Counted from the stretch's first letter, positions 1 through 10,783 are shown. The stretch is 64,000 bases of DNA from Pseudomonas fluorescens (GCF_001708445.1 NZ_CP015637.1:1923001-1987000); one strand, 5' to 3'. A program made the numbers and translations. The notes: generated from the letters alone by a model not told the origin.

Positions 1-864
1 TTTCACAGGCAACTCAATTCTTTCTGACTCTCCGGGCACCGTCGGCCAATCCCCTGCGGCCCAGCGCTGCCTGGCCTGCTCAATCCTGGCCGGGTCGCTC
101 GCGACAAAATTCCAGTTGATCCTTCGCGGCCCATCCAGCGGCGCGCCGCCAAACACCACCAGGTGGCAATCGCTCTCGACAGACAGCGTCATTTCCTGGC
201 CGGCTGGCAATACCACCAGGCTGTGCACCTCAAGTGGCTCACCGTCCAACTGAGCTTCACCCGCCAGCACGTACACCGCGCGTTCCTCGTGTTCATCCGG
301 GATCAGCAAGGTAGTGGCCGGCTGCATCTGCACCTCGGCATACAACGTGGGCGATAGCACCGGTACCGGCGATGTGAGGCAGAAGCCACTGCCGGCGATC
401 AAGCGGATCTGTACGCCCAGATTGTCACTCACTGGCAGGCTTGCCGCGGGGTGATGGCTGTAATGGCCAGGTCCGCTCTCATGATCCTTGGGCGAGGCCA
501 GCCACACTTGCAGGCCGTGCAGGTTGGATCCCTTGGTCTTGAGCGGCTCCGGCGTGCGTTCGATGTGGGCAATCGCGCTGCCGGCGGTCATCCAGCTGAC
601 ATCGCCAGCTTGCACCACCTGGTCCGACCCTAGGCTGTCCTTATGCTGCAATGCGCCGTCGAACAGGTAGGTGAGGGTGGACAGCCCGATATGCGGGTGC
701 TGGCGGACATTCATGCCGCTGCCCGGTGCATAGTGGGTGGGCAGCATATGGTCGAAGAACACAAAGGGCCCGACACTGCGGCATTCGCGCGACGGCAGCG
801 GGCGCAGGATGGGTTGGCCTTCGACATCTTCGGCGCGAGGGCGGATCACGGTGAGGGTGGTCAT
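1..864 (-). CDS. Pirin family protein (3' end cut by the window edge)
   Basis: Reading the minus strand from the ATG at 862-864 gives 288 open codons that run off the left edge, so the stop lies outside. The product is a bicupin of the pirin family: near residue 60 it has HPHIGLSTLTYLFDG, carrying the two N-terminal metal-binding histidines, and about 45 residues later HIER, giving the third histidine and the glutamate. Family members are cytoplasmic metal-binding proteins; some are quercetin dioxygenases and others redox-dependent regulators, so the precise role is open. Pirins are usually 280-300 residues long, so very little can be missing. It is followed, in the opposite sense of the coordinates, by nothing visible; its upstream neighbour is an OsmC gene on the same strand 64 bases away. 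Confidence 0.88.
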   Translation of the reverse strand, partial: MTTLTVIRPRAEDVEGQPILRPLPSRECRSVGPFVFFDHMLPTHYAPGSGMNVRQHPHIGLSTLTYLFDGALQHKDSLGSDQVVQAGDVSWMTAGSAIAHIERTPEPLKTKGSNLHGLQVWLASPKDHESGPGHYSHHPAASLPVSDNLGVQIRLIAGSGFCLTSPVPVLSPTLYAEVQMQPATTLLIPDEHEERAVYVLAGEAQLDGEPLEVHSLVVLPAGQEMTLSVESDCHLVVFGGAPLDGPRRINWNFVASDPARIEQARQRWAAGDWPTVPGESERIELPVK

Positions 865-928
865 GGTGCGTCCCAGTCTGAGCGGGTTAGATGATGCAGA
901 GCATAACCCGCTCGACGGGAGGTTGCTG

Positions 929-1345
929 CTATTGGCTGAAGGCGCCTTCGGACAATTGAGTCTCAATGGTGACTTCGGCGGTAGTCATCAGCTTGTGTAC
1001 CGGGCAACGGTCGGCAACACGGTGCAATTCGTTGCGCTGCTCGTCGGTGAGCACGCCCTTGAGGGTCAGCTTGACGTTGAGCTTGTACTTGCCCTTTTGC
1101 TCCTCGGTCGCATCGTGGGTGACTTCCACGGTGACGCCCGTCAGCGGGATGTCCTTTTTCTGTGCATAGAGCTTGACGGTCAAGGCCTTGCAGGACGCCA
1201 GTGCGGCATCGAAATAATCGTGGGGAGAGGGCGCTGAATCGTCGCCCCCAAGGCTTTTGGGCAGGTCGGTGAACAGCTCATGGTTATTGATATTGACGCT
1301 GTGACGAAAGTTATCGTGGTTCAGCGTGTTGACGGTAACAGGCAT
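929..1345 (-). CDS. OsmC family peroxiredoxin-like protein
   Basis: A 138-residue protein of the OsmC/Ohr superfamily. The two family cysteines are present, one in LASCKALTVKLYAQ near residue 55 and one in VADRCPVHKLM near residue 112; in characterised relatives this pair reduces organic hydroperoxides. The sequence is closer to the YhfA-like OsmC branch than to Ohr, so the substrate is uncertain. I start it at the internal ATG at 1343-1345 (MPVTVNTLNH) because GAGG lies seven bases upstream; an earlier ATG at 1357 would put four extra residues in front without a better ribosome site. It is co-directional with the pirin gene and may share its transcript, which would fit a stress-response pairing. 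Confidence 0.85.
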   Translation of the reverse strand: MPVTVNTLNHDNFRHSVNINNHELFTDLPKSLGGDDSAPSPHDYFDAALASCKALTVKLYAQKKDIPLTGVTVEVTHDATEEQKGKYKLNVKLTLKGVLTDEQRNELHRVADRCPVHKLMTTAEVTIETQLSEGAFSQ

Positions 1346-1484
1346 GGCAAACCTCACTAAGGGGGCAGGATGAAGGTCTTGCAGTTATAGAGCATGCTGG
1401 CACTTAGGTGTTCCGTGTTTTTCGTGATGAACCCGGATGTATCACCCAAGGTCTACCCGTATCAGCCCCTATCGAGGTGTTACC

Positions 1485-2498
1485 GTGCCCTGGACCCGCC
1501 TGAGTCTAGCCCTGTTGCTCGCTGCCAGCAGCCTTGCCGTACAGGCTCGCGATTATGCCTACAGCGATGCGCACCTGCATTACGTGGACTTCTTCCAGGA
1601 AACGGCGGGCATGGACAAGCTGCTCAAGGCGATGGCGGATAATCGCATTGAGCATGTGATGATTTCCGGCATCCCTGTGGCGAAGAAATGGCATGAAGAC
1701 GAACCCAAGCGCCCGCGCTACTACGCCGGCGATGACGCGGATGCCTACTGGTACAGCGCCACCGATGTCATCGTCGCGGCAGCGATCAATGCACTGACGC
1801 CGGAGCAACGCTCGCGCTTTCATCCGTTTCTTTCCGGCTTCAACCCCAACGACAAGAATTCCGCCGCCCATATCCAGCGTATGCTCGACCTCAACCCGGG
1901 GCTGTGGCAAGGCATTGGCGAAGTGTTTACCCGGCATGATGACCTGACCGCGCTGACTTCCGGTGATACACCGCGGGCCAATAACGAAGCCATGACGCGC
2001 ATCTATCACCTGGCCGCCGAAAATGACCTGCCGGTGATGTTGCATTCCAACATCACCTCCAAGCGCGAGCGCAACCCGCTGTACCTCGCTGAAGTCGAAC
2101 AACCGCTGCGTAATCATCCGCACACTCGGTTTATCTGGGCCCATGCCGGCACCAGCAAGGAAATCCATCGCCATCAGGTGCAGATGGATTTTTTGCTGCC
2201 CACGCTGAGCCGCCTGCTGGAGGCGTACCCCAATCTGTATATCGACCTGTCCTGGAGCATGCTCACGCCGTATTTGCTCGATGAGGCGGGTAAGCCCCGG
2301 CCGGAATGGGTTGCGCTGGTAGAGCGCTTCCCGGAGCGCTTTATGCTGGGGTCGGATGTGGTAGGGCGTTTCAACAAGCTGGGTAAGGAAATGCGGGGCT
2401 TTGATCCCTTCCTGAATGCGTTGCCTGAGAAGGTTGCGCACAAGGTGGCGCGGGATAACTTTCTGGCCATCCTGCCCAAGTCCCGTCGCGGCGGTTAG
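1485..2498 (+). CDS. Exported amidohydrolase family protein
   Basis: An amidohydrolase_2-type TIM barrel enzyme of about 337 residues. Metal-binding positions of the superfamily are visible in order: DAHLH near residue 32, MLHSNIT, FIWAHAGTSKE and the aspartate of LGSDVVG near the C-terminus. A signal peptide (LSLALLLAASSLAVQA) places it in the periplasm. The GTG at 1485-1487 is preferred as start because GAGG lies nearby and it puts the signal peptide at the N-terminus; an ATG at 1437 would add sixteen non-hydrophobic residues. The substrate cannot be told from the sequence; relatives act on C-N, C-O or C-C bonds. It is a single gene ended by the hairpin at 2553-2584. Confidence 0.8.
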   Translation: MPWTRLSLALLLAASSLAVQARDYAYSDAHLHYVDFFQETAGMDKLLKAMADNRIEHVMISGIPVAKKWHEDEPKRPRYYAGDDADAYWYSATDVIVAAAINALTPEQRSRFHPFLSGFNPNDKNSAAHIQRMLDLNPGLWQGIGEVFTRHDDLTALTSGDTPRANNEAMTRIYHLAAENDLPVMLHSNITSKRERNPLYLAEVEQPLRNHPHTRFIWAHAGTSKEIHRHQVQMDFLLPTLSRLLEAYPNLYIDLSWSMLTPYLLDEAGKPRPEWVALVERFPERFMLGSDVVGRFNKLGKEMRGFDPFLNALPEKVAHKVARDNFLAILPKSRRGG

Positions 2499-2552
2499 AT
2501 TGAGGCGGGCGTGCTCGCGATGCAGTCGACACCGTCTGAGATTTCATCAGCC

Positions 2553-2584
2553 AAAAAAAAGCCCCGAACCAGTCGGGGCTTTTT
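2553..2584. terminator. Bidirectional Rho-independent terminator
   Basis: The stem AAAAAGCCCCGA/TCGGGGCTTTTT with a five-base loop (accag) lies between the convergent amidohydrolase and fabB genes, with an A run on one side and a T run on the other, so it can serve both strands. Confidence 0.9.
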
Positions 2585-2605
2585 CATGTGATCAACCTGC
2601 GGGGC

Positions 2606-3826
2606 TTACTTGCCCAGCCAGCGTTTCAGCACCAGGGTGGCGTTAGTGCCACCGAAGCCGAAGCTGTTGCTCATCACGGTGTCGACTTTTACGTTTTCCA
2701 CGGTCTTGGTCAGGATCGGCATATCGGCCACGACCGGGTCGATCTCTTCGATATTGGCCGAACCGGCCATGAAGTTGCCTTCCATCATCAGCAGGCAGTA
2801 GATCGCTTCGTGAACGCCGGCGGCACCCAGGGAGTGACCGGACAGGCTCTTGGTCGAGCTGATGGCCGGGGCCTTGTCACCGAATACCGCACGTACGCCT
2901 TCCATTTCCTTGGCATCGCCGACCGGAGTCGAGGTGCCGTGGGTGTTCAGGTAGTCGATCGGGGTATCCACGGTTGCCATTGCCATCTGCATGCAGCGGA
3001 TGGCGCCTTCGCCGCTTGGCGCAACCATGTCGTAACCATCGGAAGTGGCGCCGTAGCCGACGATTTCCGCGTAGATCTTCGCACCACGGGCCAGGGCGTG
3101 TTCCAGCTCCTCGACTACGACCATGCCGCCGCCGCCGGCGATGACGAAACCGTCACGCTTGGCGTCATAGGCGCGGGAGGCTTTTTCCGGGGTGTCGTTG
3201 TACTGGGTGGACAGGGCGCCCATGGCGTCGAACAGGAACGACTGGCTCCAATGTTCTTCTTCACCGCCACCGGCGAACACGATGTCCTGCTTGCCCAGTT
3301 GGATCTGCTCGACGGCAGTACCGATGCAGTGAGCACTGGTCGCGCATGCGGAGGAGATCGAGTAGTTCACGCCCTTGATCTGGAACGGCGTGGCCAGGCA
3401 GGCGGAAACGGTGCTGCCCATGGTCCGCGTAACGCGGTACGGGCCAACGCGCTTCACGCCTTTTTCGCGCAGGATGTCCAGCGCTTCCATCTGGTTCAGG
3501 GTGGACGCGCCGCCGGAGCCGGCGATCAGGCCGGTGCGCACGTTCGAGACCTGGTCAGGGCTCAGGCCGGAGTCGGCGATCGCATCTTTCATGGCCAGGT
3601 AGGCGTAGGCGGCAGCGTGGCCGACGAAGCGGTAGATCTTGCGATCAATCAATTCTTCGAGGGGCAGGTCGATGGAGCCGGAAACCTGGCTACGCAGACC
3701 CATTTCGGCATATTCCGGGTTGAATCGGATGCCAGGGCGACTTGCACGCAGGTTAGCGGTGACGGTCTCTTTGTCATTGCCCAGGCAAGAAACGATGCCC
3801 AGACCAGTGATAACGACGCGGCGCAT
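2606..3826 (-). CDS. fabB: Beta-ketoacyl-ACP synthase I
   Basis: FabB, 406 residues, elongates acyl-ACP chains with malonyl-ACP in the cytoplasm and is needed to extend cis-unsaturated intermediates. The Cys-His-His triad and lysine are all present: Cys161 in [12 protein letters not shown], His296 in [11 protein letters not shown], Lys326 and His331 in [13 protein letters not shown]. Length and motifs match FabB rather than FabF. It lies 11 bases after fabA on the same strand; this fabA-fabB operon is the standard Pseudomonas arrangement for anaerobic-type unsaturated fatty acid synthesis. Transcription ends at the hairpin at 2553-2584. The start [10 protein letters not shown] is the family start. 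Confidence 0.98.
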   Translation of the reverse strand: MRRVVITGLGIVSCLGNDKETVTANLRASRPGIRFNPEYAEMGLRSQVSGSIDLPLEELIDRKIYRFVGHAAAYAYLAMKDAIADSGLSPDQVSNVRTGLIAGSGGASTLNQMEALDILREKGVKRVGPYRVTRTMGSTVSACLATPFQIKGVNYSISSACATSAHCIGTAVEQIQLGKQDIVFAGGGEEEHWSQSFLFDAMGALSTQYNDTPEKASRAYDAKRDGFVIAGGGGMVVVEELEHALARGAKIYAEIVGYGATSDGYDMVAPSGEGAIRCMQMAMATVDTPIDYLNTHGTSTPVGDAKEMEGVRAVFGDKAPAISSTKSLSGHSLGAAGVHEAIYCLLMMEGNFMAGSANIEEIDPVVADMPILTKTVENVKVDTVMSNSFGFGGTNATLVLKRWLGK

Positions 3827-3837
3827 GCGGATAACCC

Positions 3838-4353
3838 TTAAAAGTTGTCAGTGGAAGTGAATACGCCGACCCGAAGGCCTTCGGCAGTATAGATCTCGCG
3901 ACCGTCGACGCTCACCGAACCATCGGCGATGGCCAGGTTCAGCTTGCCCCGGAGGACGCGCTTGATCTGAATGTTGTAGGTGACTTTCTTGGCGGTCGGC
4001 AGGACCTGGCCAAAGAACTTCACTTCGCCCGAACCCAGGGCGCGACCGCGGCCCGGCAGACCTTGCCAGCCGAGGAAGAAACCGACCAGCTGCCACATGG
4101 CGTCAAGGCCCAGGCAGCCCGGCATGACAGGATCGCCTTCGAAATGGCAGGCGAAGAACCACAGGTCCGGGGTGATATCCAGCTCGGCGACCAATTCACC
4201 TTTGCCGTACTTGCCACCCTCTTCGCTGATATGGGTGATGCGATCCACCATCAGCATGTTCGGGGCGGGCAGTTGCGCGTTACCTGGGCCGAACAGCTCA
4301 CCGCGACTGCAGCGCAGCAGGTCTTCCCGAGTAAAGGCGTTTTGTTTGGTCAT
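3838..4353 (-). CDS. fabA: 3-hydroxydecanoyl-ACP dehydratase/isomerase
   Basis: FabA, 171 residues, dehydrates 3-hydroxydecanoyl-ACP and isomerises trans-2- to cis-3-decenoyl-ACP, the branch point to unsaturated fatty acids. The hot-dog active site is intact: His70 in [14 protein letters not shown] and Asp84 in [13 protein letters not shown], numbered as in the E. coli enzyme. It is the first gene of the fabA-fabB operon. A GAGG lies just upstream of the ATG at 4351-4353. About 130 bases further upstream sits a candidate DesT/FabR operator (4487-4504), consistent with control by acyl-CoA or acyl-ACP saturation state as known for P. aeruginosa fabAB. Confidence 0.98.
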   Translation of the reverse strand: MTKQNAFTREDLLRCSRGELFGPGNAQLPAPNMLMVDRITHISEEGGKYGKGELVAELDITPDLWFFACHFEGDPVMPGCLGLDAMWQLVGFFLGWQGLPGRGRALGSGEVKFFGQVLPTAKKVTYNIQIKRVLRGKLNLAIADGSVSVDGREIYTAEGLRVGVFTSTDNF

Positions 4354-4486
4354 GCGAGCTCCTCAATAATCCCATGCGGCAGGGTAGGGCAAATCTTCCC
4401 GAACCGACTGAAGCGTTCATGCCTCATCTCGGCAGCCTACACATAGACTATTGCGTTGTAGTGAAAGTCACAGCGTCAAGGCACTG

Positions 4487-4504
4487 AATGTACACTTGTT
4501 CACT
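4487..4504 (-). promoter_or_regulatory. Candidate DesT/FabR-type operator upstream of fabA
   Basis: The segment AATGTACACTTGTTCACT contains the partly palindromic core GTACACTTGTTC (G-ACA--TGT-C). It resembles the FabR and DesT operators described for fabA/fabB genes, and it lies in the 249-base region between fabA and the hybrid kinase gene. The match is from memory of the consensus, not from a matrix search. Confidence 0.5.
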
Positions 4505-4602
4505 GAAATTTTAAACCGGACCCGTTTATAGGCCCGTTCGGGTGCCTAAGACTGCCGCACTTTCGTGTTTCACGCCAGTCGGACTTGGCTGATGGCGCTG
4601 CG

Positions 4603-6504
4603 CTATTGCACCCAGCGCTGCAGGATTTGCTGCAAATCCGTGCGTTTGAACGGCTTGGCCAGGTAATCGTTCATTCCGGCAGCGAGGCAGGCTTCACGGT
4701 CGCCCTGCAAGGCATTGGCGGTGAGGGCGATTATCGGCAGGTCGGCGCAGCCCGGCAGTTGGCGAATCTGCCGGGTGGCCTCGTAGCCGTCGATCAGCGG
4801 CAGTCGGCAATCCATCAGGATCGCGGTGAATATGAGGCTCTCGGCGCTGCGGATCGCTTCGGCGCCGTCGGTGGCCAGGCTCACCTCAAATCCGAGGCTG
4901 CGCAGCATGGCTTCGACCACCGTGCGGTTGACCGGGTTGTCCTCTACCAGCAGCACGTGCCGGCCTTCGCCGGCGCCGGCTTTGCCTTCGGCATCCTGGG
5001 CAATGGCCGGCAGGCTGTGCTGGTCGATGGCCAGGGGGATTTCCAGGGTAAACACCGAGCCACGGCCTTCTTCGCTCTGGGCCCGCAGGGTGCCCCCCAT
5101 GCGTTCGGCCAGGGTCCGGGCGATTGGCAGGCCCAGGCCGGTGCCGCCGTAACGTCTTGAAATGGAACTGTCAGCCTGCTGGAACGCGTCGAACATCAAC
5201 TCCAGGCGCTCGGCAGAAATGCCGATGCCGCTGTCGCGCACGGTGCAGGTAAACCACAGCAGTTCATGGTCGAGGGTTTGCCATTGGGGTTCGACGCTGA
5301 CCGTGCCGTGCTCGGTGAACTTCAGGGCATTGCCGATCAGGTTCACCAGGATCTGGCGGATACGCGTGGGGTCGCCCAGCACCCGCAACGCCCCCATGCC
5401 TGGCGGAATCGGCAGGGTCAGGGCCAGCCCGCGCTGTTGGGCGCTGTGCTGGAAGGCCTGGGCACAGCTATTGATCAGGTCCGCCAGGTTGAATGGAATA
5501 TGTTCCAGCTCCAGGGCGGCGCGTTCGATGCGCGAGAAGTCGAGGATGTCATTGATGACCTTGAGCAAATGCTCGGTGGACTCGGACGCCAGCGCCGCGT
5601 ATTCGGTCTGCTCCTCGGTCATTTCGGTGGTTTCCAGCAGTTGCAGCATGCCCAGCACCCCGTTCATGGGCGTGCGCAGCTCATGGCTCATCATTGCCAG
5701 GAATTCCGACTTGGCGTTGTTTGCCCGTTCAGCTTCCTCCCGGGTCTGGATCAACTGGGCCATGGCCTGCTGCTGTTCGCGACTGGCCTGGTTGAGGCCT
5801 GCGGCCAGGTTGTTGATATGCCGCGACAGGTCGCCCAGCTCCGAATCATCCACAATCGGCAGCGGCGTCTTGTAGTCGCCTTGCTGGATGGCTTTTACCG
5901 CGTTGCCCATCGCGCTGATCGGTTGCGACAGGCTCGCCGCCAGGCGCCTGGCGAGCAGGAAGGTAAACAGCAGGGCGAAGAGGGCCAGGATGCCGGCCTT
6001 GAACAGGATCTCCTGCTGGCGCTGGCTGAAGGCGTCATTGGACATGCCGACGATCACCCGACCCAGGTAGTCGGCGCGGGGAGCCTTGGGTTCGTTGAGG
6101 TTGTCCTGGAAAAAGTCATTGCCCAGCTGGATATGTTGCAGGCGAATCGGTGCCTGGAACACTTTTACCGACAGCGAGCGGTCGTGTTTTTCCGAGGGTT
6201 GTTCGACGTACACCAGGATGTTCTCAGCGCTGTCCTGGATCTCCAGAAAGCGCACATGGGGGGTGGCCAGCGTCGCGCGCAGCAGGCTGTCGAGCACGTC
6301 GTTGTTGCCGGAGATCACCCCGTATTCGGTGGCGGGGGCCAGTTGGTTGGCGATCAATTGGCCGGTGTGGTCCAGTTCCTGGCGCAGGTCCTGGATACGC
6401 ACGAAGGTGAAGAAACTGATCAGCAGCAATGTCAGCAACAGCGCCGGGCCCAGGGTGATGAGCTGGGTGCGGGTGTTGATGTCCCAACGACGACGCAGAG
6501 TCAT
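4603..6504 (-). CDS. Hybrid sensor histidine kinase/response regulator
   Basis: A 633-residue inner-membrane hybrid kinase. Order of parts: TM1 about 18-37, a periplasmic sensor of about 130 residues, TM2 about 168-186, HAMP to about 240, HisKA with [12 protein letters not shown] (His274), HATPase with [16 protein letters not shown] and [10 protein letters not shown], and a C-terminal receiver (about 511-633) with VEDNPVNR, the phospho-acceptor in [10 protein letters not shown] and the lysine of LAKPF. There is no Hpt domain, so the phosphate must leave through a separate one. The start is the ATG at 6502-6504, which overlaps the preceding stop as ATGA; AGGAGA lies just upstream. Its position beside fabA recalls P. 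aeruginosa PA1611, a kinase reported to interact with RetS. It closes a receptor-binding protein-kinase operon. Confidence 0.9.
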   Translation of the reverse strand: MTLRRRWDINTRTQLITLGPALLLTLLLISFFTFVRIQDLRQELDHTGQLIANQLAPATEYGVISGNNDVLDSLLRATLATPHVRFLEIQDSAENILVYVEQPSEKHDRSLSVKVFQAPIRLQHIQLGNDFFQDNLNEPKAPRADYLGRVIVGMSNDAFSQRQQEILFKAGILALFALLFTFLLARRLAASLSQPISAMGNAVKAIQQGDYKTPLPIVDDSELGDLSRHINNLAAGLNQASREQQQAMAQLIQTREEAERANNAKSEFLAMMSHELRTPMNGVLGMLQLLETTEMTEEQTEYAALASESTEHLLKVINDILDFSRIERAALELEHIPFNLADLINSCAQAFQHSAQQRGLALTLPIPPGMGALRVLGDPTRIRQILVNLIGNALKFTEHGTVSVEPQWQTLDHELLWFTCTVRDSGIGISAERLELMFDAFQQADSSISRRYGGTGLGLPIARTLAERMGGTLRAQSEEGRGSVFTLEIPLAIDQHSLPAIAQDAEGKAGAGEGRHVLLVEDNPVNRTVVEAMLRSLGFEVSLATDGAEAIRSAESLIFTAILMDCRLPLIDGYEATRQIRQLPGCADLPIIALTANALQGDREACLAAGMNDYLAKPFKRTDLQQILQRWVQ

Positions 6505-7430
6505 GGGCGTTTTTCTCCTTCGGCCAGGCGGGCGGCGACGTTGGCTTCGTCGACCTGTTCGATGCCCAGTGAGCGTGCGACTTGCGGGTTGCCCACCACT
6601 TTGAAGTGTTCCGGGTACAGCGCGCGTGGCCAATTGGCCGGCGAATGGTCAAGCAGGCGGTCGAGCACGGCGAGCCAGTCGGCCTGGTCACTGTAGGTGC
6701 TGGACAGGCTGCCAGCCTTGACGAACCCGGCGTTGGGGCCCACCAGCGGCAATTGCCGGGCGTAGCTGCTCAGCAGCAGGTTCTTCGCGGTTTTCGGGTT
6801 ATACAGCTGCGGGTCGTCGAGGCCGAGCAGCACGTCACTGTTCTTGAACAGGTTCAACAACGGCCGGCTGTCATTAATGTTGTCCCACCGCTGCGGCACG
6901 ATCTCCAGGCCCAGGGGCGCTGCGTACTGGGTCAGCTCAGGGAGCAGGAATTCGCTGTCGGTGCCGTAGAGCACGCCGATGCGCCGCGCCTGAGGCAGGA
7001 TGCCGGTGATCAGGCGTAACTGACGATCCAGGGGCGGGTCGCTCCAGAGCAGGCTGATCCTGGCGGGCAGGTTGCTGCCCAGGCGTTGCCGGGCTTGCAG
7101 GCGGCTGATACGCAAGACCAGGGTCGGCGGGCCCTGGGTGTCCTGCAGGCGCCAGTCGAGGCCGGGCAGGTCCAGCAGGATCAGGCGGGTGCCGGCGGGC
7201 AAACGGTTTGGCGCCGGCAGGTCCTTGAGGGGAGTAAAGGTCACGTGGTCTTCGGGACGCTGGCGGGCCAGTGCCTGGGCGAAGGCCTGGACGCCCGCGC
7301 CGTCTTCGGCGGCGGTCAGCAGGATGTCGGCACCCCAGGCCGACCCGGTCAGCAGCAGGCATGCCAGCAGCACACAGCGCTGGCAAAACCTTGAGATAAA
7401 AAAGAGGGTCATCCTTGACTGATCGCCCAT
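6501..7430 (-). CDS. Periplasmic ABC-type substrate-binding protein (ABC_sub_bind-like)
   Basis: A 309-residue exported protein with a signal peptide ending near SAWGADI (residue 34). The second half has the pattern of the ABC_sub_bind family of two-lobed binding proteins: [12 protein letters not shown], then [10 protein letters not shown], then [14 protein letters not shown]. No permease or ATPase gene is nearby; instead it starts one base after the stop of a TonB-dependent receptor gene and overlaps the hybrid kinase start by four bases. I infer that it presents a ligand to the kinase rather than to a transporter. The ATG at 7428-7430 is chosen because of this coupling and the GAG seven bases upstream. 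The ligand is unknown. Confidence 0.78.
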   Translation of the reverse strand: MGDQSRMTLFFISRFCQRCVLLACLLLTGSAWGADILLTAAEDGAGVQAFAQALARQRPEDHVTFTPLKDLPAPNRLPAGTRLILLDLPGLDWRLQDTQGPPTLVLRISRLQARQRLGSNLPARISLLWSDPPLDRQLRLITGILPQARRIGVLYGTDSEFLLPELTQYAAPLGLEIVPQRWDNINDSRPLLNLFKNSDVLLGLDDPQLYNPKTAKNLLLSSYARQLPLVGPNAGFVKAGSLSSTYSDQADWLAVLDRLLDHSPANWPRALYPEHFKVVGNPQVARSLGIEQVDEANVAARLAEGEKRP

Positions 7431-7431
7431 G

Positions 7432-9606
7432 TCAGAACTCTAACTCCGCGCTGAAGTAGAGTACGTGGCGATGGTCATAATTGTTATCGGCCCAGGTGGT
7501 GGGCTGGTTGTCGAGGCGTGTTTGCAACATGCCGGCCAGCTCCACGTTGGCTTTGCCCAGGGCAAGGCGCTTGGCCACCCGCAGGTCGACCCGTTCGAAG
7601 CGATATTGGTTGAGTGCGTCGTCGCCATAGTAGAACAGCGCGCTGGACCAGCCTTGCCCCCATTCGCGCAGCCAGCCGGCCGAGCCGCTGTTGCGCGCGG
7701 TCTGTGCCTTGTCCCGCGGGTTGCTGGTGGTGGCGTCGACGTAAGCGTAGGTGAGCCGCAGGCGGTCGGCGTTGCTCATGCGCCAGTCGAACTGTGATTC
7801 GGCGCCGGTAAACCGCGAACTGTTGGCGTTGCTGGCAATGTATTGGTTATTGCGCAACGGCGAGCTGATCATGTCGGTGATTTCGTCGTAGAACAGTTTC
7901 ACGTCCATGTTCAGTCCGAGGTCGGCAAAAAAGCCGTTATAGCCCAGTTCCCGTGATTTCATCAGCTCTTTATCGAGGTTTCCGGGGCCGCGTGTCACTA
8001 CAAAGTATTGCCCGGAATTCTGCCCGTAGGTCGGGGAGCTGAGGTTGGTGACGCGGTAGCTCCAGTTGACGTTGTTCTCGAACATGTCCGGGGAACGGAT
8101 GGCTTCGGAGTACACCGCGCGCAGGCCGTGGCGCGGGTTGATCAGGTAGTTGACCGCCACCCGTGGCGTCAGCGAGTTGCCGCTCAGGTGGGTGTCTTCA
8201 TACATGGCACCGCCTTGCAGCAACCAGTGTTCGCTGGCGCGCCATTCCAGTTGGCCGAACAGGCGCCAGGTGGTGTCGTCCAGGGTGCCATTGAAATAGG
8301 TGTCGGAGTCGGCGCGGTCGTAGCGATAGTTCATGCCGCTGACCAGGCGCAGGCTGTCGGAGAGGCTCAGGGTGTCCTGGACCTCCAGGTCGTAGCGGCT
8401 TTCGCGGGTGCTCTGGTCGATATTGCCGCATACGCTCTGGTTGGCGCCGTTGCGCCACTGGTTCAGCACTTCGTTGGCCAAGGCTTGCTCGGCGGCGCTA
8501 CCGGGCGGAGCGGTGCCCTGGCTGTAGGTGTCCATGTGCCGGGCCAACTGTTCGGCGTAGTTGGGGTTCAGTTGCCACAGGCGGGTCAGCTCCGGGCTGA
8601 ACGACACCTTGGCGTCACAGGCTTTCCAGACCTGCCGGCGGTCCCATTGTTGCGCTGAGCCCTGGACGTAGAGGCTGTGCTCGGGGTTGAAATCGAAGTT
8701 CCAGCGCAGCGAGCCGGCATAGTCCTTGGCAGTGACGTCGGAGTTGTCACCGCCTTCGGTAATCCCGGCAAATACAGGTGTGTAGGTATAGGGACGCTGG
8801 TTGGTCCCTTCCTTGGCGTTCAGTTGCCAGTCGATACTCTGTTGCGCGTTCAATGTCTGGCTGACCGCCAGGCTGAAGCGGTTAAGACGCCGACCGTCAC
8901 GGCGGTCGGCGCCCACGGCATCGCTGTCGAAGCCATCGTCCTGCTGCCCGGACATGGACAGGCGCAAGTCACCGGTTTCCCAGCCCACGCCCTGGCTGGC
9001 ATAGAAATCGTTGATCCCCCGTTCGCCACGAACCACTTTCACCCGCGTGCCATGGCTATTGGCCGGCGCGCGCGTGAGGATATTGACCACGGCCATCAAC
9101 GCGTTGGCGCCGTAACTGACCGTATTGGGCCCACGGAACACTTCGATGCGCTCGATATCCTCCATGGCCACCGGGATATCGCTCCAGTCCACGGTTGCCA
9201 GGCCCGCGCGGTACACCGAGCGTCCGTCGATCAGCACTTGCATGCGTCGCGCATCGCTGGCGCTGGTGCCGTGGTAGTTCACTGCCGCCTGGTTACCGGT
9301 GGTGTAGCCCACCATCATCCCCGGCACCAGCCGCAGCAGCTCGGCGATGTCCCGCGCACCACTGGCCTTGATCAGCTCGCTGTCGATCACGGTCATGCTG
9401 CCGGGCACGGCGGCGGCCGATTGCTTGAGGCGCGTGGCGGTGAGGACCTGGGGCAGCGGCTGGCTGTCGAGGAACAGGTCGTCGGCACACACAGCGCCGC
9501 TGAACAGCAGCAACCACCACAGGGATGAACGGGGAGGAGGGCCCAAATACACGGCACGGCCTTGATAATTACGGATAGCCGCCCATGTTAACTGAGGCGG
9601 GGCCAT
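7432..9606 (-). CDS. TonB-dependent outer membrane receptor
   Basis: About 724 residues with the plug ([50 protein letters not shown]) followed by a beta barrel ending in the terminal phenylalanine of SAELEF. It has no STN domain. The start is uncertain: the ATG at 9606 puts about 28 residues before the hydrophobic signal core [12 protein letters not shown], while the GTG at 9550-9552, with AAGG eight bases before it, gives a normal signal peptide; I favour the GTG but report the longer frame. It is the first gene of an operon with a binding protein and a hybrid kinase. The ligand is not evident; the plug is of the general BtuB/CirA-like type. Confidence 0.85.
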   Translation of the reverse strand: MAPPQLTWAAIRNYQGRAVYLGPPPRSSLWWLLLFSGAVCADDLFLDSQPLPQVLTATRLKQSAAAVPGSMTVIDSELIKASGARDIAELLRLVPGMMVGYTTGNQAAVNYHGTSASDARRMQVLIDGRSVYRAGLATVDWSDIPVAMEDIERIEVFRGPNTVSYGANALMAVVNILTRAPANSHGTRVKVVRGERGINDFYASQGVGWETGDLRLSMSGQQDDGFDSDAVGADRRDGRRLNRFSLAVSQTLNAQQSIDWQLNAKEGTNQRPYTYTPVFAGITEGGDNSDVTAKDYAGSLRWNFDFNPEHSLYVQGSAQQWDRRQVWKACDAKVSFSPELTRLWQLNPNYAEQLARHMDTYSQGTAPPGSAAEQALANEVLNQWRNGANQSVCGNIDQSTRESRYDLEVQDTLSLSDSLRLVSGMNYRYDRADSDTYFNGTLDDTTWRLFGQLEWRASEHWLLQGGAMYEDTHLSGNSLTPRVAVNYLINPRHGLRAVYSEAIRSPDMFENNVNWSYRVTNLSSPTYGQNSGQYFVVTRGPGNLDKELMKSRELGYNGFFADLGLNMDVKLFYDEITDMISSPLRNNQYIASNANSSRFTGAESQFDWRMSNADRLRLTYAYVDATTSNPRDKAQTARNSGSAGWLREWGQGWSSALFYYGDDALNQYRFERVDLRVAKRLALGKANVELAGMLQTRLDNQPTTWADNNYDHRHVLYFSAELEF

Positions 9607-9747
9607 TTGCCAGTCGCCACCCTTGCAATTACTTCACACAGGCATGGCATTTTCCGACAGGCGTGCGAATTGACACGGGGGCTGGCCGCAAGCGGGTCGG
9701 CCCGTATAATGCCGCCATCGCCACTGGTATGGATTAACGGATTGCAT

Positions 9748-10773
9748 ATGACTGAACAGCGCCCTATTGCGGTCCTGGGAGGCGGAAGTTTTGGTACCGC
9801 CGTGGCTAACCTGCTGGCTGAGAACGGTCACCCGGTGCGTCAGTGGATGCGTGATCCCGAGCAGGCCGAGGCCATTCGCGTGCATCGGGAAAACCCCCGT
9901 TACCTCAAAGGCATCAAGATTCATCCGGCGGTCGAGCCGGTGACCGACTTGCAGGCCACGCTGGAGGCGTGCGAGCTGTGCTTCGTCGCGCTGCCTTCCA
10001 GCGCCTTGCGTTCGGTGCTGGCGCCGCATGCCGAGCGCCTGGCGGGCAAGCTGCTGGTCAGCCTGACCAAGGGCATCGAAGCGCACACCTTCAAGCTGAT
10101 GAGCGAAATTCTCGAGGAGATCGCTCCGCAGGCGCGCATTGGCGTGTTGTCCGGGCCGAACCTGGCGCGGGAAGTGGCGGAGCACGCGCTGACCGCCACG
10201 GTGATCGCCAGTGAAGACGAAGCGCTCTGCGAGCGTGTCCAGGCGGTACTGCATGGCCGGACCTTCCGGGTCTATGCCAGTGGCGACCGCTTCGGTGTCG
10301 AACTGGGCGGTGCGCTGAAAAACGTCTACGCCATCATCGCCGGCATGGCGGTGGCCCTGGGCATGGGGGAAAACACCAAGAGCATGCTGATCACTCGCGC
10401 CCTGGCGGAAATGACCCGTTTTGCGGTGAACCAGGGGGCCAATCCGATGACCTTCCTGGGCCTGGCGGGCGTGGGCGACTTGATCGTCACCTGTTCGTCG
10501 CCCAAGAGCCGTAACTACCAGGTTGGCTTTGCGCTCGGCCAGGGTTTGAGCCTGGAAGACGCCGTCACACGCCTGGGTGAAGTGGCCGAAGGGGTCAATA
10601 CCCTCAAGGTGCTGAAGGCCAAGGCCCAGGAAGTCGGGGTGTATATGCCGCTGGTGGCCGGCTTGCATGCGATCCTGTTTGAGGGGCGCACCTTGAACCA
10701 GGTCATCGAGTTGCTGATGCGCGCCGAGCCGAAAACCGATGTCGACTTTATTTCCACCAGTGGTTTCAACTGA
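9748..10773 (+). CDS. gpsA: NAD(P)H-dependent glycerol-3-phosphate dehydrogenase
   Basis: GpsA, 341 residues, reduces dihydroxyacetone phosphate to sn-glycerol-3-phosphate, the backbone for phospholipids. The Rossmann motif [12 protein letters not shown] is at residues 9-20, the FLSGP-like segment [12 protein letters not shown] follows, and the catalytic Lys191 is in [10 protein letters not shown]. The ATG at 9748 is the family start; an upstream in-frame ATG at 9607 would add 47 residues of no similarity. It is divergent from the receptor operon and leads a run of same-strand genes (DUF4389, sixA). Confidence 0.97.
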   Translation: MTEQRPIAVLGGGSFGTAVANLLAENGHPVRQWMRDPEQAEAIRVHRENPRYLKGIKIHPAVEPVTDLQATLEACELCFVALPSSALRSVLAPHAERLAGKLLVSLTKGIEAHTFKLMSEILEEIAPQARIGVLSGPNLAREVAEHALTATVIASEDEALCERVQAVLHGRTFRVYASGDRFGVELGGALKNVYAIIAGMAVALGMGENTKSMLITRALAEMTRFAVNQGANPMTFLGLAGVGDLIVTCSSPKSRNYQVGFALGQGLSLEDAVTRLGEVAEGVNTLKVLKAKAQEVGVYMPLVAGLHAILFEGRTLNQVIELLMRAEPKTDVDFISTSGFN

Positions 10774-10783
10774 GGAACGCGTC

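Noticed and set aside
2588..3841. Plus-strand open frame of 417 codons
   Set aside because: Antisense to fabB, which is fully supported by active-site motifs.
5266..6696. Plus-strand open frame of 476 codons
   Set aside because: Antisense to the hybrid kinase gene, whose domains are clear; the plus-strand peptide has no recognisable motif.
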